Part shown: positions 1-10,206 of the stretch, in pieces
Layout: each line of letters begins with the position of its first letter
Position numbering within the stretch: the stretch's first letter is position 1
Origin: Ypsolopha sequella
Taxonomy: Eukaryota > Arthropoda > Insecta > Lepidoptera > Ypsolophidae
Assembly: GCA_934047225.1 (NCBI GenBank)
Contig: OW204009.1
Coordinates: forward strand, 15,566,501 to 15,630,500
Length of the DNA stretch: 64,000 nucleotides
Direction: 5' to 3'
Notes under the pieces: generated by a model
Told to the model about the DNA's origin: nothing
The model's input: the letters and a program-made list of their open reading frames with translations, nothing else
Databases searched by the model: none
Position numbers and translations under genes: made by a program

Positions 1-179
1 TTACCATTATTGTTCAGTATCACGTATTATCTCGCACTTTGTCTGAGCTCACTTTACACCCCAGAAATACATATTAGATATATATTATTTTATTTCAGTC
101 AAGCGTTTTTCTCTCCCTCCTCGCCCTGACGCCTTCCAGTGTTGCCACCCTCTCTCCCCACCAAAAGCTTTATTCTCTT

Positions 180-540
180 TTTAAATCCCACACTGTTTAT
201 ATATCGCTTTCGCGACAAGCTGCTACACGTACCCACCGCTAGAACCATGGCGCGACGTCGTTCTCCGCTTCCGCGCGCTCTGGAGGGCCTAAACACACTG
301 CTGTCAGCAAATCCAACGTGTGATCTGTTTGCTGATAGTTTGATGAACGTGTTCCGTGAATGTCTGAGGTTATGTGAGAAAGATGCAAAAAAGAGTAGTA
401 TTGTGTAATTATTTGTTATTTGTATTTGTAAATAAATGTTATTTGTAAATTATTTTAGTAGGTATAGCGTATTAGATTTAAGTTTCTGTAAAGCTGTACT
501 GTAAATGTATTAAATAAATAAATAAATAAATAAATAGAGG
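180..540 (+). mobile_element. 5'-truncated LINE 3' end with (TAAA)n tail
   Basis: The frame ending with a stop at 406-408 reads like the extreme C-terminus of a non-LTR reverse transcriptase: an Arg-Thr pair, then SPLPRALEGLN, then CDLFADS. This is the usual pattern of the small helical tail that ends CR1/Jockey-group ORF2 proteins. An AT-rich 3' UTR follows and ends in a (TAAA)n microsatellite at about 511-536, which fits a LINE tail. Nothing upstream encodes a polymerase domain, so this is a dead 5'-truncated insertion. The family call is by eye. Confidence 0.45.
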
Positions 541-1829
541 TCAGTTGTTTATTCGGAGTCTATAGTCTATGGTAAGGATTCTATACACATTGGGATTTCG
601 AGAAGTTTACCTTGTCTATGGTATCCAACAAGCTGTGGGGCTGTGTATAGCCTCCCAAAGTGTATAGAATTCATATAGAGTGAAAGAGATAGCCGCCATG
701 CTGGTATTTGCTGTCTCTCTTTCTCTTGAGCAAAGGATATGAAGTTTCTGAACAATTCGCAGCGTTCTTAATTTAAAACACTTTTTTCACTGTTTAAAAC
801 CAGTGAGCAAAAGTCGATTTTGTTCACTGTTTTTAAGCAACAAAGGCGCGCTTTTCGAGCTAGTGAGGTGACAAAAATCTTTGCTCTCTTGTTGCACAAA
901 TAACTATTAAGGCGATATGTAAACCAACTCATTATAAAAAAAAAATGGGACTTTAAGCAAAAATGCATGTTTTTTATATATATATTTATATTTTGTTTTT
1001 GTAAACTATAAGTTTAAAAGCTAAGTGGTATGTAACATTATTTAGCACAATTATTATATTATATTTTTCGGTATACGCGACACCGTTACAAATAGATGCA
1101 AATGTTCAAATCTAAAAAGTTTATATTTGCAAAAAAAAAAGGAAATTTAAACTTGGCTTTTTGTGTACTGGTCTCACAAAAGCTAATTACAGATCATTAC
1201 AATTATTTTATCAATATTAAAACAAGTTAATTATTTTCACGTGGAATCGAATTGAGTCCGTGAAATAAGGCGATTATCTGGTTACAACACTATTGAAAAA
1301 AATTACTGAGAATGTAACTGTTTTAAGACATTGTGTAGTAATTCAAAATTGCATTTTATTTTGGAATATGCGTGAAAATAGTACTTGAAATATGTTCCGT
1401 GATAAGTAAAAAACGTTTATTTATTTTCTTTAAACCCAATAAGTTAATAATTATTTGTTAACCGTTTCATTTATTACATGTAAAGTTTATATTCTATGGT
1501 CGTTCTTATCTGTCAAAACGGGCCTCTTATTTTGTGGCAACTGTAGCACTTATTTATAATAACCTTTATTTTTCTTTTCACTTGTTGTAGTTTAAAATAA
1601 TATGATTATTATAAATTGGGGGACCCTTGTGCTCCACGCGTGGAATGTTGTAACGGAGTTTTAAATTTCAAACTGTTGATTTATAAACAAAGTTAAGTTG
1701 TGCAGTTCGCACCGTCTATTAAATTCTTACTATCGCTAAAATACAACAAGGCGCGGATCACACAGAGCGCGTTTTCAAATCACAGAACGCGCGTCCTCGT
1801 GGTATGTGTGTGTAAAGATCTAAAACAGA
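541..1829. other. AT-rich DNA without recognisable gene
   Basis: About 1.3 kb of AT-rich sequence with homopolymer runs. Short frames on both strands lack domains, codon bias or splice context. No confident repeat boundaries were seen. Confidence 0.5.
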
Positions 1830-2468
1830 GTAAATATATTTACAGAGTAGTAAAACTTAGTACAAACGCTCAGATTCGAACTCACACACCCAGACGCGTA
1901 CTCTACACACCGCGCCGAGATTTGTGTGGATACTCCCCAGAACTTCGCTTAGACGTCCGCGTCCAATACAACAATGCGTTCAGGGTACTGTTGGGGCTGC
2001 CACGATACTGCAGCGCATCAGGAATGTTCACGGAGGCACAGACTGATAGCTTCACAGCAATAGTCCGAAAACGTGTGGCTTCCCTTATGAGTCGTTTAAG
2101 GGGCAGCTCCAACAGCATCTTGGAGGGCATTGTTGATCGTTGGGACAGTCCCGTTCTGGGATTCTGTAACAGGGTTCATGTGGAGTCACAGTGCTTCACC
2201 AGGAGGATGTTGTTGTAGGCATCACTCCATTTAGTTGTGTGATGTCTGCAACAGCGACTTCTGCTGCCTTTCTGTGTTTTAATTTTTGTATGTAGATAAG
2301 GATACTAACATAGTTTTTAAGCATATAGTGTTACTAACTAAGATATGGATTTCGGTATGAAATAAATATTTTCCTTCTTTCTTAGACGGGCTGTAGAGCA
2401 CCCATCTGTGTGCGTGAGCTTGGATCAGAGCGTTTTACTAAGATTCACTACTCTGTAAATATATTCAC
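1830..2468. mobile_element. inverted-repeat element carrying a LINE fragment
   Basis: The ends are an inverted repeat of about 90 bp. The left arm (about 1830-1920) starts GTAAATATATTTAC and the right arm (about 2376-2468) is its diverged reverse complement, GTGAATATATTTAC, with roughly 70-75% matching positions read by eye. Similarity stops just outside these ends. The interior holds the last ~90 codons and 3' UTR of an RTE-like LINE. This may be a foldback or MITE element that captured a retrotransposon piece, or a pair of solo repeats with a LINE inserted between them. Confidence 0.45.
1946..2218 (+). pseudogene. RTE-like LINE reverse transcriptase, C-terminal fragment
   Basis: The frame contains YNNAFRVLLGLPRYCSASGMF followed by an Arg/Ser-rich stretch with SSNSILEGI, and ends at a stop at 2216-2218. 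This is the conserved C-terminal block of a LINE reverse transcriptase family widespread in insects (RTE-like). No polymerase palm, endonuclease or start codon is present. The piece is 5'-truncated, and the frame upstream of about 1946 is unrelated. The 3' UTR runs to about 2375 and ends in the right arm of the surrounding inverted repeat. Confidence 0.6.
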
Positions 2469-2517
2469 AACAAGGGGATTGGACTGCGCCTCTATCGCAG
2501 TCCAGCCCCTTTGTTGT
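2467..2517. repeat. near-perfect 51-bp hairpin
   Basis: The arms begin ACAACAAGGGG and end CCCCTTTGTTGT around a short CCTCTAT loop, with about 21-bp arms and one or two mismatches. It abuts the right end of the preceding inverted-repeat element. No run of T follows that would suggest an RNA polymerase III unit. Confidence 0.6.
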
Positions 2518-2521
2518 TTGC

Positions 2522-2629
2522 CTTCAACATCTATCGCTATCGCTTTTTTCAATCATAATTGGCTAGAAATTACACATAATTTTTAGCTAATAACGATACA
2601 TTTGAAAGCGATAGCAATAGATGTTGAAG
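2522..2629. mobile_element. short palindromic MITE
   Basis: Arms of about 25 bp (CTTCAACATCTATCGCTATC at the left, its complement at 2605-2629) flank about 58 bp of AT-rich sequence. One mismatch lies between the arms. It has no coding capacity. The superfamily was not determined. Confidence 0.55.
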
Positions 2630-2992
2630 TTATACAATAAGACCCCAGGATCCAATTTACAGATTGGAAAAACTTCATGTTTTCTAATGTTTATAATACA
2701 TAGACGAATACAACCTACATACTCCTCATAACAAGCGACCAATTTCTGTCAACACATCTGACTGAACCAGCAGGTAAAATTCGCCACTCCAAAATTATAT
2801 GTTTCAGTAGGCCAAACCAAAATGGCTTCTATATTCATTTCGTTAGAGTCTTCGGGAAAGATAAGTTTGTGGCGCTATACGTAAGATTGAAAGAGCCAAT
2901 AGGATTGCAGTATCCCGTTTCGATTGTTGACAGAATTATTTGTACGCAAGATGTTGAACAAAAGACGTCTTTCGGGGCTGTATTGTCTATGT

Positions 2993-3252
2993 TATAATAT
3001 ACAACGTGTAACAGAAATTATTCAGTCAATGGTATAGAAAACTTTTACTATGGAGTCAACCCAGAAATCTCAAAAAAAAATCTGCCCTTCCATACATTTC
3101 GGCCGAGCGGCATTGCATTTTCCTATGAAGCAAGTAATGTATTTTTTTCGATATACAGGATTTGTTCCATAGTAAAAGTTGTTCTAAACCATTGACTGAA
3201 TAAGCTCTTCAAATATGGTTACACCTTTCTGTTACACGTTGTATAATATTTA
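2993..3252. mobile_element. palindromic MITE of about 255 bp
   Basis: The terminal inverted repeats contain ATACAACGTGTAACAGAAA and its complement. Inner segments (TCAATGG...TTTTACTATGG) are also complementary, so most of the element folds back. It is non-coding. Flanking TA/AT-rich sequence prevents a clean target-site call. Confidence 0.6.
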
Positions 3253-3279
3253 TTGTTTATACATTTATGTGAGTAACAC

Positions 3280-3530
3280 ATGAAACATGACACAGTAACA
3301 CATGACGTAGGCCGTCTATCGAGCTCTGCTGGTTCGTGTCCGCCCCTGGCGCCGCCACGCTTGCCCCGTCCTCACCCCGCTAATCAGTCGGGCCGCGACA
3401 TCTTGGGCCCCCTTGAAAACTGCTGTTGCTGGTTTCAAGACCTTCAGCTCCTTCAGGCTCATGGGTTGGGAGAGGAACTACCTTATTTAAGGCACGGCGA
3501 GTTACTCCTCTAGATGTGGCAAAGTCAGAC
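3280..3530. other. GC-rich unidentified segment
   Basis: A GC-rich island in AT-rich DNA, with an open frame of 77 codons that shows no recognisable domain. It could be a transposon remnant or the 3' flank of the zinc-finger exon to its right. I cannot assign it. Confidence 0.3.
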
Positions 3531-3647
3531 TCTGCACACTCGGTCGGTGCCTGGATACAATTTTTGCACCCGACCTAGTCTCCATAGCAATGGTGGTAGG
3601 TTTTCTTGTAAAACTACAAATAAAAGACAGCGAGTCAGTATCAGTAT

Positions 3648-3797
3648 TTATTGCATCACATTCTGACGCTTGCCGTGTATCGCTTTGACGTGCGTCAGTA
3701 GCGCGGTGCGTTGCGCGAACCTCGCCGGGCAGAGTGCGCATGCGTGCGGTCGCTCGCCTGTGTGCGTACGCATGTGATGGATCAACGTGCGGTTGAG
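3648..3797 (-). CDS. terminal exon of a C2H2 zinc-finger gene
   Basis: Read on the minus strand, a polypyrimidine tract and CAG acceptor (3798-3800) lead into 49 codons that end in TAA at 3648-3650. The peptide contains the end of one finger (HHMRTH), the classic TGERPHACALC linker and a complete finger (C-x2-C...F...L...H-x4-H, ending HVKAIH). C2H2 proteins are usually DNA-binding transcription factors. The first finger is split by the intron, so upstream exons are required, but none is visible to the right in this window. The stop codon overlaps an AATAAA hexamer. GC content is well above the surroundings. It could be a true last exon after a very long intron or an orphaned piece. Confidence 0.6.
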   Translation of the reverse strand, partial: LNRTLIHHMRTHTGERPHACALCPARFAQRTALLTHVKAIHGKRQNVMQ

Positions 3798-3924
3798 CTG
3801 CAACAAGAGAGAAATATTTTTTAATATAACTTATGGATTAGGTTTTAAGGTTTAAAATTCTTTATTTCAGACAAGAACATTTACACATTCACTTAAAATG
3901 AGAACTCAATAATATCTAACTAAG

Positions 3925-4571
3925 GTTAAATATATTACACGACCAGTGGGTCCAGTGCAAGCTGACATATTGTAGTGCTCAAACACAACAGTTATCACAT
4001 CAGATATGTATCATAAAGTTAAATATATTACACGACCAGTGGGTCCAGTGCAAGCTGACATATTGTAGTGCTCAAACACAACAGTTATCACATCAGATAT
4101 GTATCATAAAGTTAAATATATTACACGACCAGTGGGTCCAGTGCAAGCTGACATATTATAGTGCTCAAACACAACAGTTATCACATCAGATATGTATCAT
4201 AAAGTTAAATATATTACACGACCAGTGGGTCCAGTGCAAGCTGACATAATAGTGCTCAAACACAACAGTTATCACATCAGATATGTATTATAAAGTTAAA
4301 TATATTACACGACCAGTGGGTCCAGTGCAAGCTGACATATTATAGTGCTCAAACACAACAGTTATCACATCAGATATGTATCATAAAGTTAAATATATTA
4401 CACGACCAGTGGGTCCAGTGCAAGCTGACATAATAGTGCTCAAACACAACAGTTATCACATCAGATATGTATTATAAAGTTAAATATATTACACGACCAG
4501 TGGGTCCAGTGCAAGCTGACATATTATAGTGCTCAAACACAACAGTTATCACATCAGATATGTGTCATAAA
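3925..4571. repeat. 93-bp tandem satellite, 7 units
   Basis: Seven direct units start at 3925, 4018, 4111, 4204, 4295, 4388 and 4479, and a truncated unit starts at 4572. Each begins GTTAAATATATTACACGACC. Spacings are 93, 93, 93, 91, 93, 91 and 93 bp. The 91-bp form lacks two bases and has TATTA in place of TATCA, so the right half alternates as a 184-bp dimer. It is non-coding. Confidence 0.9.
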
Positions 4572-5406
4572 GTTAAAAAAATAAATAAAGTTAAAAAAGT
4601 TAAAAAACAAAATGTTTCAATAGTGTAATTTTGCAATTTAAAACTATCAGACGTTGGATTACGAAAATTTTAAATGGCAAAATTAGATTGTAAAACAGTT
4701 TTTTTGTAAAACAACTGATTATTCGGGGGTGTAAAGTTGATGGAACGTGTGGTAACAGAATTAAATAATAATACATCCGTCGTCGTTATTAGTTCCCACA
4801 AGTTTGTATGAAGATTGCCTTGGACCTTAATTAGTGTTAAGCCTGTAGTGACTCAGTGGTATCACAAATCAGAAAAATATACTAATCACCATTACACTGA
4901 ATTATTATCGCTTCAAGCTTATTAATCGTTCAAATAATAATTTATTAGATAATCATTGATTTAAGAGGCCGGCGGAGCAATCCTAGTTCATACAAACGAA
5001 ATACCAAAACCATTTGTAAATCATAGATATTCTTAAGGTAGTGTGTGTTTATTCCGATTGCATTACAGAATATCTAGGTTCCCTGATTATTTTTGCGTGA
5101 TTTTTCTGTACAGAAAAAATGTTGAACGTTTGAGTACTTCTTTTAAAACAACAAAAGAAAATTAAAAAAAACAGCTGAAAAGGCCACTTTTATTTCTTTA
5201 CTCTATAAAAATATTTCATTTTGTAGTTGGATCAGTAGACTGATCATACTAGTTCCAACGCCAAATAACGTTTTCTGTGATTTTAGTGATTTTTCCGATT
5301 TTTTTCCTCGATGATTTTTATAGTTGTGCCAAATAACACAAATTTTATTTGTTAAAAATATTTTAATATAATACGCTAAATTGTCCAAACGCGAAAGCAT
5401 GTTTGG
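4572..5406. other. AT-rich DNA with a dispersed repeat trace
   Basis: No gene was seen. The part at about 4650-4735 resembles 62535-62620, which marks an old dispersed repeat. The rest is AT-rich with poly-A and poly-T runs. Confidence 0.4.
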
Positions 5407-5639
5407 CGGAACCGGTCCTTAAGCAACTGTCAAATGAATACCCAGAAACCTAACAACATCAACCAGTTGTATGTCAATATTAAGTGCATACTTATTTTGT
5501 TAGGTGGATTTGAACAAAATTGCGTTCGTTTTATTTGAGTTTGCTTCTGAATTGTTGACTCTAAACCACTTACAGAACTCTGAAAGAGCCAAAATACATT
5601 TATCGTTCAGATCTCTTACACTGTTTGAACATATAATAG
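5407..5639 (-). pseudogene. LINE reverse transcriptase fragment
   Basis: The minus-strand frame gives FCKWFRVNN...N.NKTNAILF and, after one internal stop near 5488, VVRFLGIHL. These match the part of LINE polymerases that follows the catalytic FADD motif: the WF..NNL..N..KT block and the FLGI block. The palm motifs themselves are absent. It ends abruptly at 5640, where an oppositely oriented LINE ORF1 begins. Confidence 0.6.
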
Positions 5640-6473
5640 CATTCAATTCACGGCAGTAACACCAGTAATGTTTCGTCGTATTATACTGATACTAACTCGC
5701 CACCAAACTATGTGTTTGACCGACGGGGAAAAAAAGAACATTTTTCTTCGGAATTTAATAAATTTAAGGACGAAATAAAAACTTTGATTTCGTCAATGTT
5801 TTCAGGTCAGAAAACAGAGTTAAAAAAAATGACCAAGCCCTTGCAAGACATTCAAGAGTCTAACCGTAAAATTGGGGACTCCGTGTCCATGTTACTCGCT
5901 CAAAACGAGGAATTTAAAAAGAAAATCTTAAATCTGGAACTGCAAGTGCAGGAAGGTGAAAAGAAAATCATTCTCCTGCAGGATAAAATTGAGCAACTTG
6001 AAATGAATAGTAAAAAATCCAGCTTCGAAATTAAAAATGTTCCTTTTATACCGGGTGAGACGAAGGAACAATTGATTGATCTGGTAATGTACCTTGCCTC
6101 TTCCGTCATGACCACGATTGACAAGTCTGTCATATCTGACATATATAGGGTCAAGGGCAAAAAGGGCGGCTCTCTTAACACCCCCATTATAGCGGAGCTT
6201 ACATCAGTAATAACCAGGTCTGAATTACTAAAAAATTGTAAGTCATTCAATGTTAAAAATAAAGACAAGCTTCGCGCAAAGCATCTGGGCTTACGAAAAA
6301 ATGAAGACACCCCCGTCTACGTTTCAGAGCATCTCACATCCAGAGGTTCGAGACTAATGTTTTTAGCTCGCGATTTGATTAAATCTACATCGTACAAGTT
6401 TTGCTGGTGTTCGTTCGGCAAGGTATATGTAAAAAAAGATGAGAATTCGCCTGTTATTTTAATAAAAAATTAA
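5640..6473 (+). CDS. LINE ORF1 protein, FP-like, 5'-truncated
   Basis: The frame stays open from 5640 to a TAA at 6471-6473 but has no ATG at its beginning. The N-terminal third is a strong Lys/Glu-rich coiled coil. Next come FEIKNVP, an RRM-like block, RAKHLG, and a C-terminal VYVSEHLTSRGSRLMF...FCWCSFGKVYVKK. This is the architecture of ORF1 proteins of insect CR1-like LINEs, whose C-terminal region resembles the baculovirus FP25K family. Such proteins bind element RNA during retrotransposition. The 5' end of ORF1 and all of ORF2 are missing, so it is a relic, although this part of the frame is undamaged. Confidence 0.65.
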   Translation, partial: HSIHGSNTSNVSSYYTDTNSPPNYVFDRRGKKEHFSSEFNKFKDEIKTLISSMFSGQKTELKKMTKPLQDIQESNRKIGDSVSMLLAQNEEFKKKILNLELQVQEGEKKIILLQDKIEQLEMNSKKSSFEIKNVPFIPGETKEQLIDLVMYLASSVMTTIDKSVISDIYRVKGKKGGSLNTPIIAELTSVITRSELLKNCKSFNVKNKDKLRAKHLGLRKNEDTPVYVSEHLTSRGSRLMFLARDLIKSTSYKFCWCSFGKVYVKKDENSPVILIKN

Positions 6474-7136
6474 GTCCAGACACAAGCCCTTTTTAATAAG
6501 GTATGACTATTTGTTATCATTAGTTTTTTTAGTGTGTTATCGACAATTATTTTACTTCAAGAAGTCTGTTATTTAGATTTAATGCATTGTTATAGTTATA
6601 ATGTTTTTGCCCTGGTGAATTTGCTGTTAACTGCGTTCCTGTTTACTTTTCTGCTTTATACCTGTTACATACTCATTAAAAAATTACACTCCACACTGTT
6701 CACACACACATATCAAATAATCATATTTTTTATTCAATATCAATCAACTAGATATATTACGATGAATATACACCACAAATATATACACACAAATATACTT
6801 ATCCTAATACGACTTTACATATACCTATATATTACTTATTGTTTAATAATTAATAAAAGTATTTCTATTAGACGAATAAACATGCTTTTAATAGCTAAAG
6901 TGATACAAATTTTGAAAAATTTTTCCATCTATGTTATTGCTTATACAAGAATCCACCTTAATTTTTTCATACTGTTGAACATGGTTGTAATATATGATAG
7001 TAGATATTATAACTTATCTTGCAATGGATAGTAATTTACACACATTACATGAATTAGACACCTTAGAAATTGCCCGTTAAATATTAGGCAATTTATACAA
7101 AAAGCATTTTTTTTTTCGTTAACTATTAGTTTATTA
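6474..7136. other. very AT-rich DNA
   Basis: The 165-codon frame at 6534-7031 is rich in Ile, Leu and Tyr because of base composition, and has no endonuclease or other motif. I see no gene here. Confidence 0.5.
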
Positions 7137-7257
7137 ATAACTTATGAAACTTTTCTATAGAGCAAATATATTTTTTCGCAGTTTGTGGTATAGTTCCATT
7201 GTAAAGGTTATTAGCATAGACGAGTAATATTGCCAGTTTCCGGCTTTCACAACATCA
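7137..7257 (-). repeat. inverted copy of a 120-bp repeat (left)
   Basis: This matches 11627-11752 in the opposite orientation at roughly 85% by eye. It includes the segment ending GAAAGCCGGAAACTGGCAA when read on the minus strand. The two copies bracket about 4.4 kb of Helitron and palindrome DNA. Confidence 0.7.
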
Positions 7258-7926
7258 TATTTAATAAATTTAAAAAGTGAAACTAGTGCTATTTGCACCA
7301 AGCTGTTGAAACATATTCCGAAAAAGAACATAAAATGAGAAACATACGTAATTGAAACACTTAAACATATCCTGAGAGCAAAAAACGTAGTTAAAATTTA
7401 ATTATAATTCAAACTGTAACACCGAATTATATAACACGATGTTATACAATATACAGATCGTGACTAACTTCTAAGTTGCTCTAGATACGAGTTGATTCAA
7501 CAAAATGTTTGGTTCAATCTATAAAATTATTGCACCAAACTTTTAGTTGAATCGCCTCGTATCTAGAGCAACCTAGAAGTTAGGCACGATCTGTTTGAAT
7601 AACATTGTGTTGTATAATTTGGTGTTACAGTTTGAATTATAATTTAATTTTACTTACGTTTTTTGCTCTCAGGATATGCAATTATTTTAAAGATTGCACC
7701 AAACTTTTAGTTGAATCGCCTCGTATCTAGAGCAACCTAAAAGTTACGCACGATCTGTATATTGTATAACACTGTGTTATATAACTTGGTGAGAGTTTGA
7801 ATTATAATTAAATAGGGATATGTTTAAGTGTTTCAATTACGTATGTTTCTCATTTTATGTTCTTTTTCGGAACATGTTTCAACAGCTTGGTGCAAATAGC
7901 ACTAGTTTTACTTTTTAAATTTATTA
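7258..7926. mobile_element. nested palindromic foldback element
   Basis: Outer arms of about 115 bp (7258-7370 and 7806-7926, ends TTAATAAATTTAAAAAGT and complement) enclose inner arms of about 125 bp (7370-7500 and 7549-7676). A third partial copy of the inner arm lies at 7696-7812. Inner arms share CTCGTATCTAGAGCAACCT and an ACGATCTGT block. A diverged piece of the same family lies at 11880-12012. It has no coding capacity. Confidence 0.75.
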
Positions 7927-7930
7927 AATA

Positions 7931-8791
7931 CCAGCTTTTGCCGGCGGCTTCGCCTGCAGATTTAGTTTTTGTAAACTCCTTTTTATAGAACGTATTTAAA
8001 TCTGGTTTGGAGTGTTTTTGGTACAATTATTTGATCTCCAGGTAAATTCTCTTTGGCGGGGCCTATTACCAATTAGTTTTTTTTAATTCATACTTAATGT
8101 ACCTCTTTATATACTACATTAGAAGTTTTGCCCTCAGCTGTTAACACGACCAGGCTGCTAGGTGAGCTCACTCTCGAGCAGGCTACGTAAAACTGGCCGT
8201 GCCAAAATCAGTCCCCCCTAAGATCAATTCCTGCTGTTTTCAGTGACTGACCCTGAGACTTATTAATCGTCATTGCGAAAAGGAAAAAATGGAACCCTAA
8301 TAGGATCACTTGTGTCGCTGTCTGTCTGTCCGTCTGTTACAGCCGATTTACTCTGGCACACACACTTTCAAAAATTTTCATGTCCACTATATTTAATGTC
8401 AAAATCGATGCCATTTTCGTAATTAGCGGCCAAAAAAATCCTTAAGACACTCATATTGATATTTACACATTTCAACATTTCAACCCCCTCGCACCCCAAC
8501 AGGGAATGATAGTATTTCCCGTCCATTACTTTGGATTTAGAAATCATTGTTGTTTTCGTAATCAGCGACCCAATAAACCATACAAACGATACCCATGTTG
8601 GTTTTCAGACTTGGTCACCCCATTTCTCCCTTTTAAGGGTTGAATTTCAAAAAATCTTTTCTTATTCCTTGTCTACATTACAAAAGGAAGCTCTGTGCAA
8701 AATTTCAGCTTTCTAGATCCAAGGGTTTGGGCTGTGCGTTGATGAGTCAGTGAATGAGTGAGTCAGTCAGGACTTCTCTTTTTATTATATA
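7931..8791 (-). mobile_element. Helitron remnant with helicase fragment
   Basis: Read on the minus strand, it ends at 7931 in a GC-rich hairpin (GCAGGCGAAGCCGCCGGC) followed by CTGG, a decayed form of the Helitron CTAG terminus. It carries a PIF1-like helicase fragment at 8094-8279. Its 5' portion (8280-8790) matches 10813-11603. Its 5' end is immediately adjacent to the 3' end of the next Helitron. Confidence 0.6.
8094..8279 (-). pseudogene. Helitron PIF1-like helicase fragment
   Basis: The minus frame reads FAMTINKSQGQSL, then an in-frame TGA, then FWHGQFYVACSRVSSPSSL. The TINKSQGQ and VACSRV blocks are the C-terminal motifs of superfamily 1 PIF1 helicases as found in the Rep-Hel protein of rolling-circle transposons. 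Only about 60 codons remain, with one stop, so the fragment is non-functional. Confidence 0.75.
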
Positions 8792-9811
8792 CTAGCTTTT
8801 GCCCGCGGCTTCGCCCGCGTTGATTAAGTTTTTGTATAGTCGTATCGAATCTGTAAATATCTTTAGTTTTAGTAGTTGACCTGACTTTGATTTGGAGTAT
8901 TTAAAGTGTTTTTGGTTCTCATCATCTCTAATTTGATCGCTATGTAAAGTGTTTTTGGCTAGGCCAAAGACCAATACGAGTACACGATTTCCGTCTTTGC
9001 CGAGGCCGAAGCCCGAGCCATTTTGCAGATCGACACTATTTTTTGTTCTCCGAATTAATCCTCTGCTAATGTGTCTTTGGCTGTCTTTGATAACTGATTT
9101 AATCCTCTAGTATAGCATGTTTGGATTGTTTGGCGAGGTTGAAGGCCGAGCCGCATTTCCAGTCGACACTATCTTTTGTTTCTAATTAATTTTAATCATC
9201 TGCTTAAGTATCTTTGGCGGTCTTTGGCGAAGCCGAAGGCCGGGCTGCGTTTCCGAAAGACACCATATTTTGTTCTTTGAATTAATCCTCTGCTAAAGGG
9301 TCTTTGGCGAGATCGAAAGCCATGCCGCGTTTCCAAACGAAATTTTTTTTTGGTTACTGATTTGATATAAAGTAGCGTATGTCCTATTTCAAGTCTAGAA
9401 CTACATTTAAAGCAGTTTCAGCCCTATCAGTTTGGGAGGTACGGCGTGAAGATGTGCATCACTTTTCTATAAGAACTTGATACCCAATTGCCTCTGAACT
9501 GATTAATGGGATAACAAGTGGTCTACTATGTCCTATTCCAGGTCTGGAACTACATTTGTGCAAAGTTTAGCCTAATCGGTTCAGTAGTTACGGCGTGGAG
9601 GAGTAACAGTAAATCACTTTTGTATAGAAACTTGACACCCCATAGCCATCCTATGGGAACTGATTTATCGGATATAGAATAGCCTTTGTCCTATTCCAGG
9701 TTTAGAACAACATTTGTGCAAAGTTTCAACCCAATCGGTTCATCAGTTACGGCGTGAAAGAGTAATAAACATCCATCCATCCCAATTTTCGCATTTATAA
9801 TATTAGTTGGA
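8792..9811 (-). mobile_element. non-autonomous Helitron, both ends intact
   Basis: On the minus strand it starts with TCCAACTAATATTATAAATG at 9811 and ends in a GC-rich hairpin plus CTAG at 8792. It sits between A and T, the rolling-circle target preference. The interior repeats a GGCCGAAGGCC-type motif several times between about 8990 and 9320. It encodes nothing recognisable and would depend on a Rep-Hel enzyme supplied in trans. Similar interior sequence lies at 47340-47662. Confidence 0.8.
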
Positions 9812-10007
9812 TGTATCTACCATGAGAGGAGTGCATCCGCAAGACGAAAGAACATTAACTCATCCCTTAAATTTTTATGGACATCAGAACACTAATTTTC
9901 TATTCCTTTTATTGGATTTAGAAAGTACTTACGAAAGTAAACACATTCCTAATACTTGCAATATTTGTGAGGTACCTACATTGGGTCACTTCTAATTATA
10001 TAGCCAA

Positions 10008-10206
10008 AAATACATACTGAAGACTCGGTAAGTAGTCAGTGGGTCAGTTTTTGAGAAAAAACACAACAAAAACAATAGGTTTGCTATACTGATTGACTGG
10101 GAGTTATTCTTAAATTAGTATAGGGCACAAATTTTATTTTGTGTTTTTCGCTAAAAGGGTCATTGAACCTTGGTCTTGACCATTTACCGAGTCTCCCGTT
10201 TATACG
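10008..10206. mobile_element. MITE, family sharing ends with 15714-15912
   Basis: The ends carry ATACTGAAGACTCGGTAAGT and an imperfect complement (TTACCGAGTCTCCCGTTTAT). A second copy at 15714-15912 has the same termini and the shared interior AAAGGGTTATTGAACCTTG. It is non-coding. Confidence 0.7.

Noticed and set aside
3925..4571. 93-bp direct repeats as a CRISPR array
   Set aside because: The units are contiguous without unique spacers, and the sequence is from an animal genome.
5712..6473. FP-like protein as a baculovirus gene integrated in the genome
   Set aside because: The same domain is normal in ORF1 of insect LINEs, there is no other viral gene nearby, and the coiled coil plus RRM-like layout fits a retrotransposon.
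6534..7031. 165-codon frame after the LINE ORF1 as a membrane protein or ORF2 start
   Set aside because: The residue make-up follows the AT-rich bases. There is no endonuclease motif, and ordinary AT-rich sequence gives similar hydrophobic frames.
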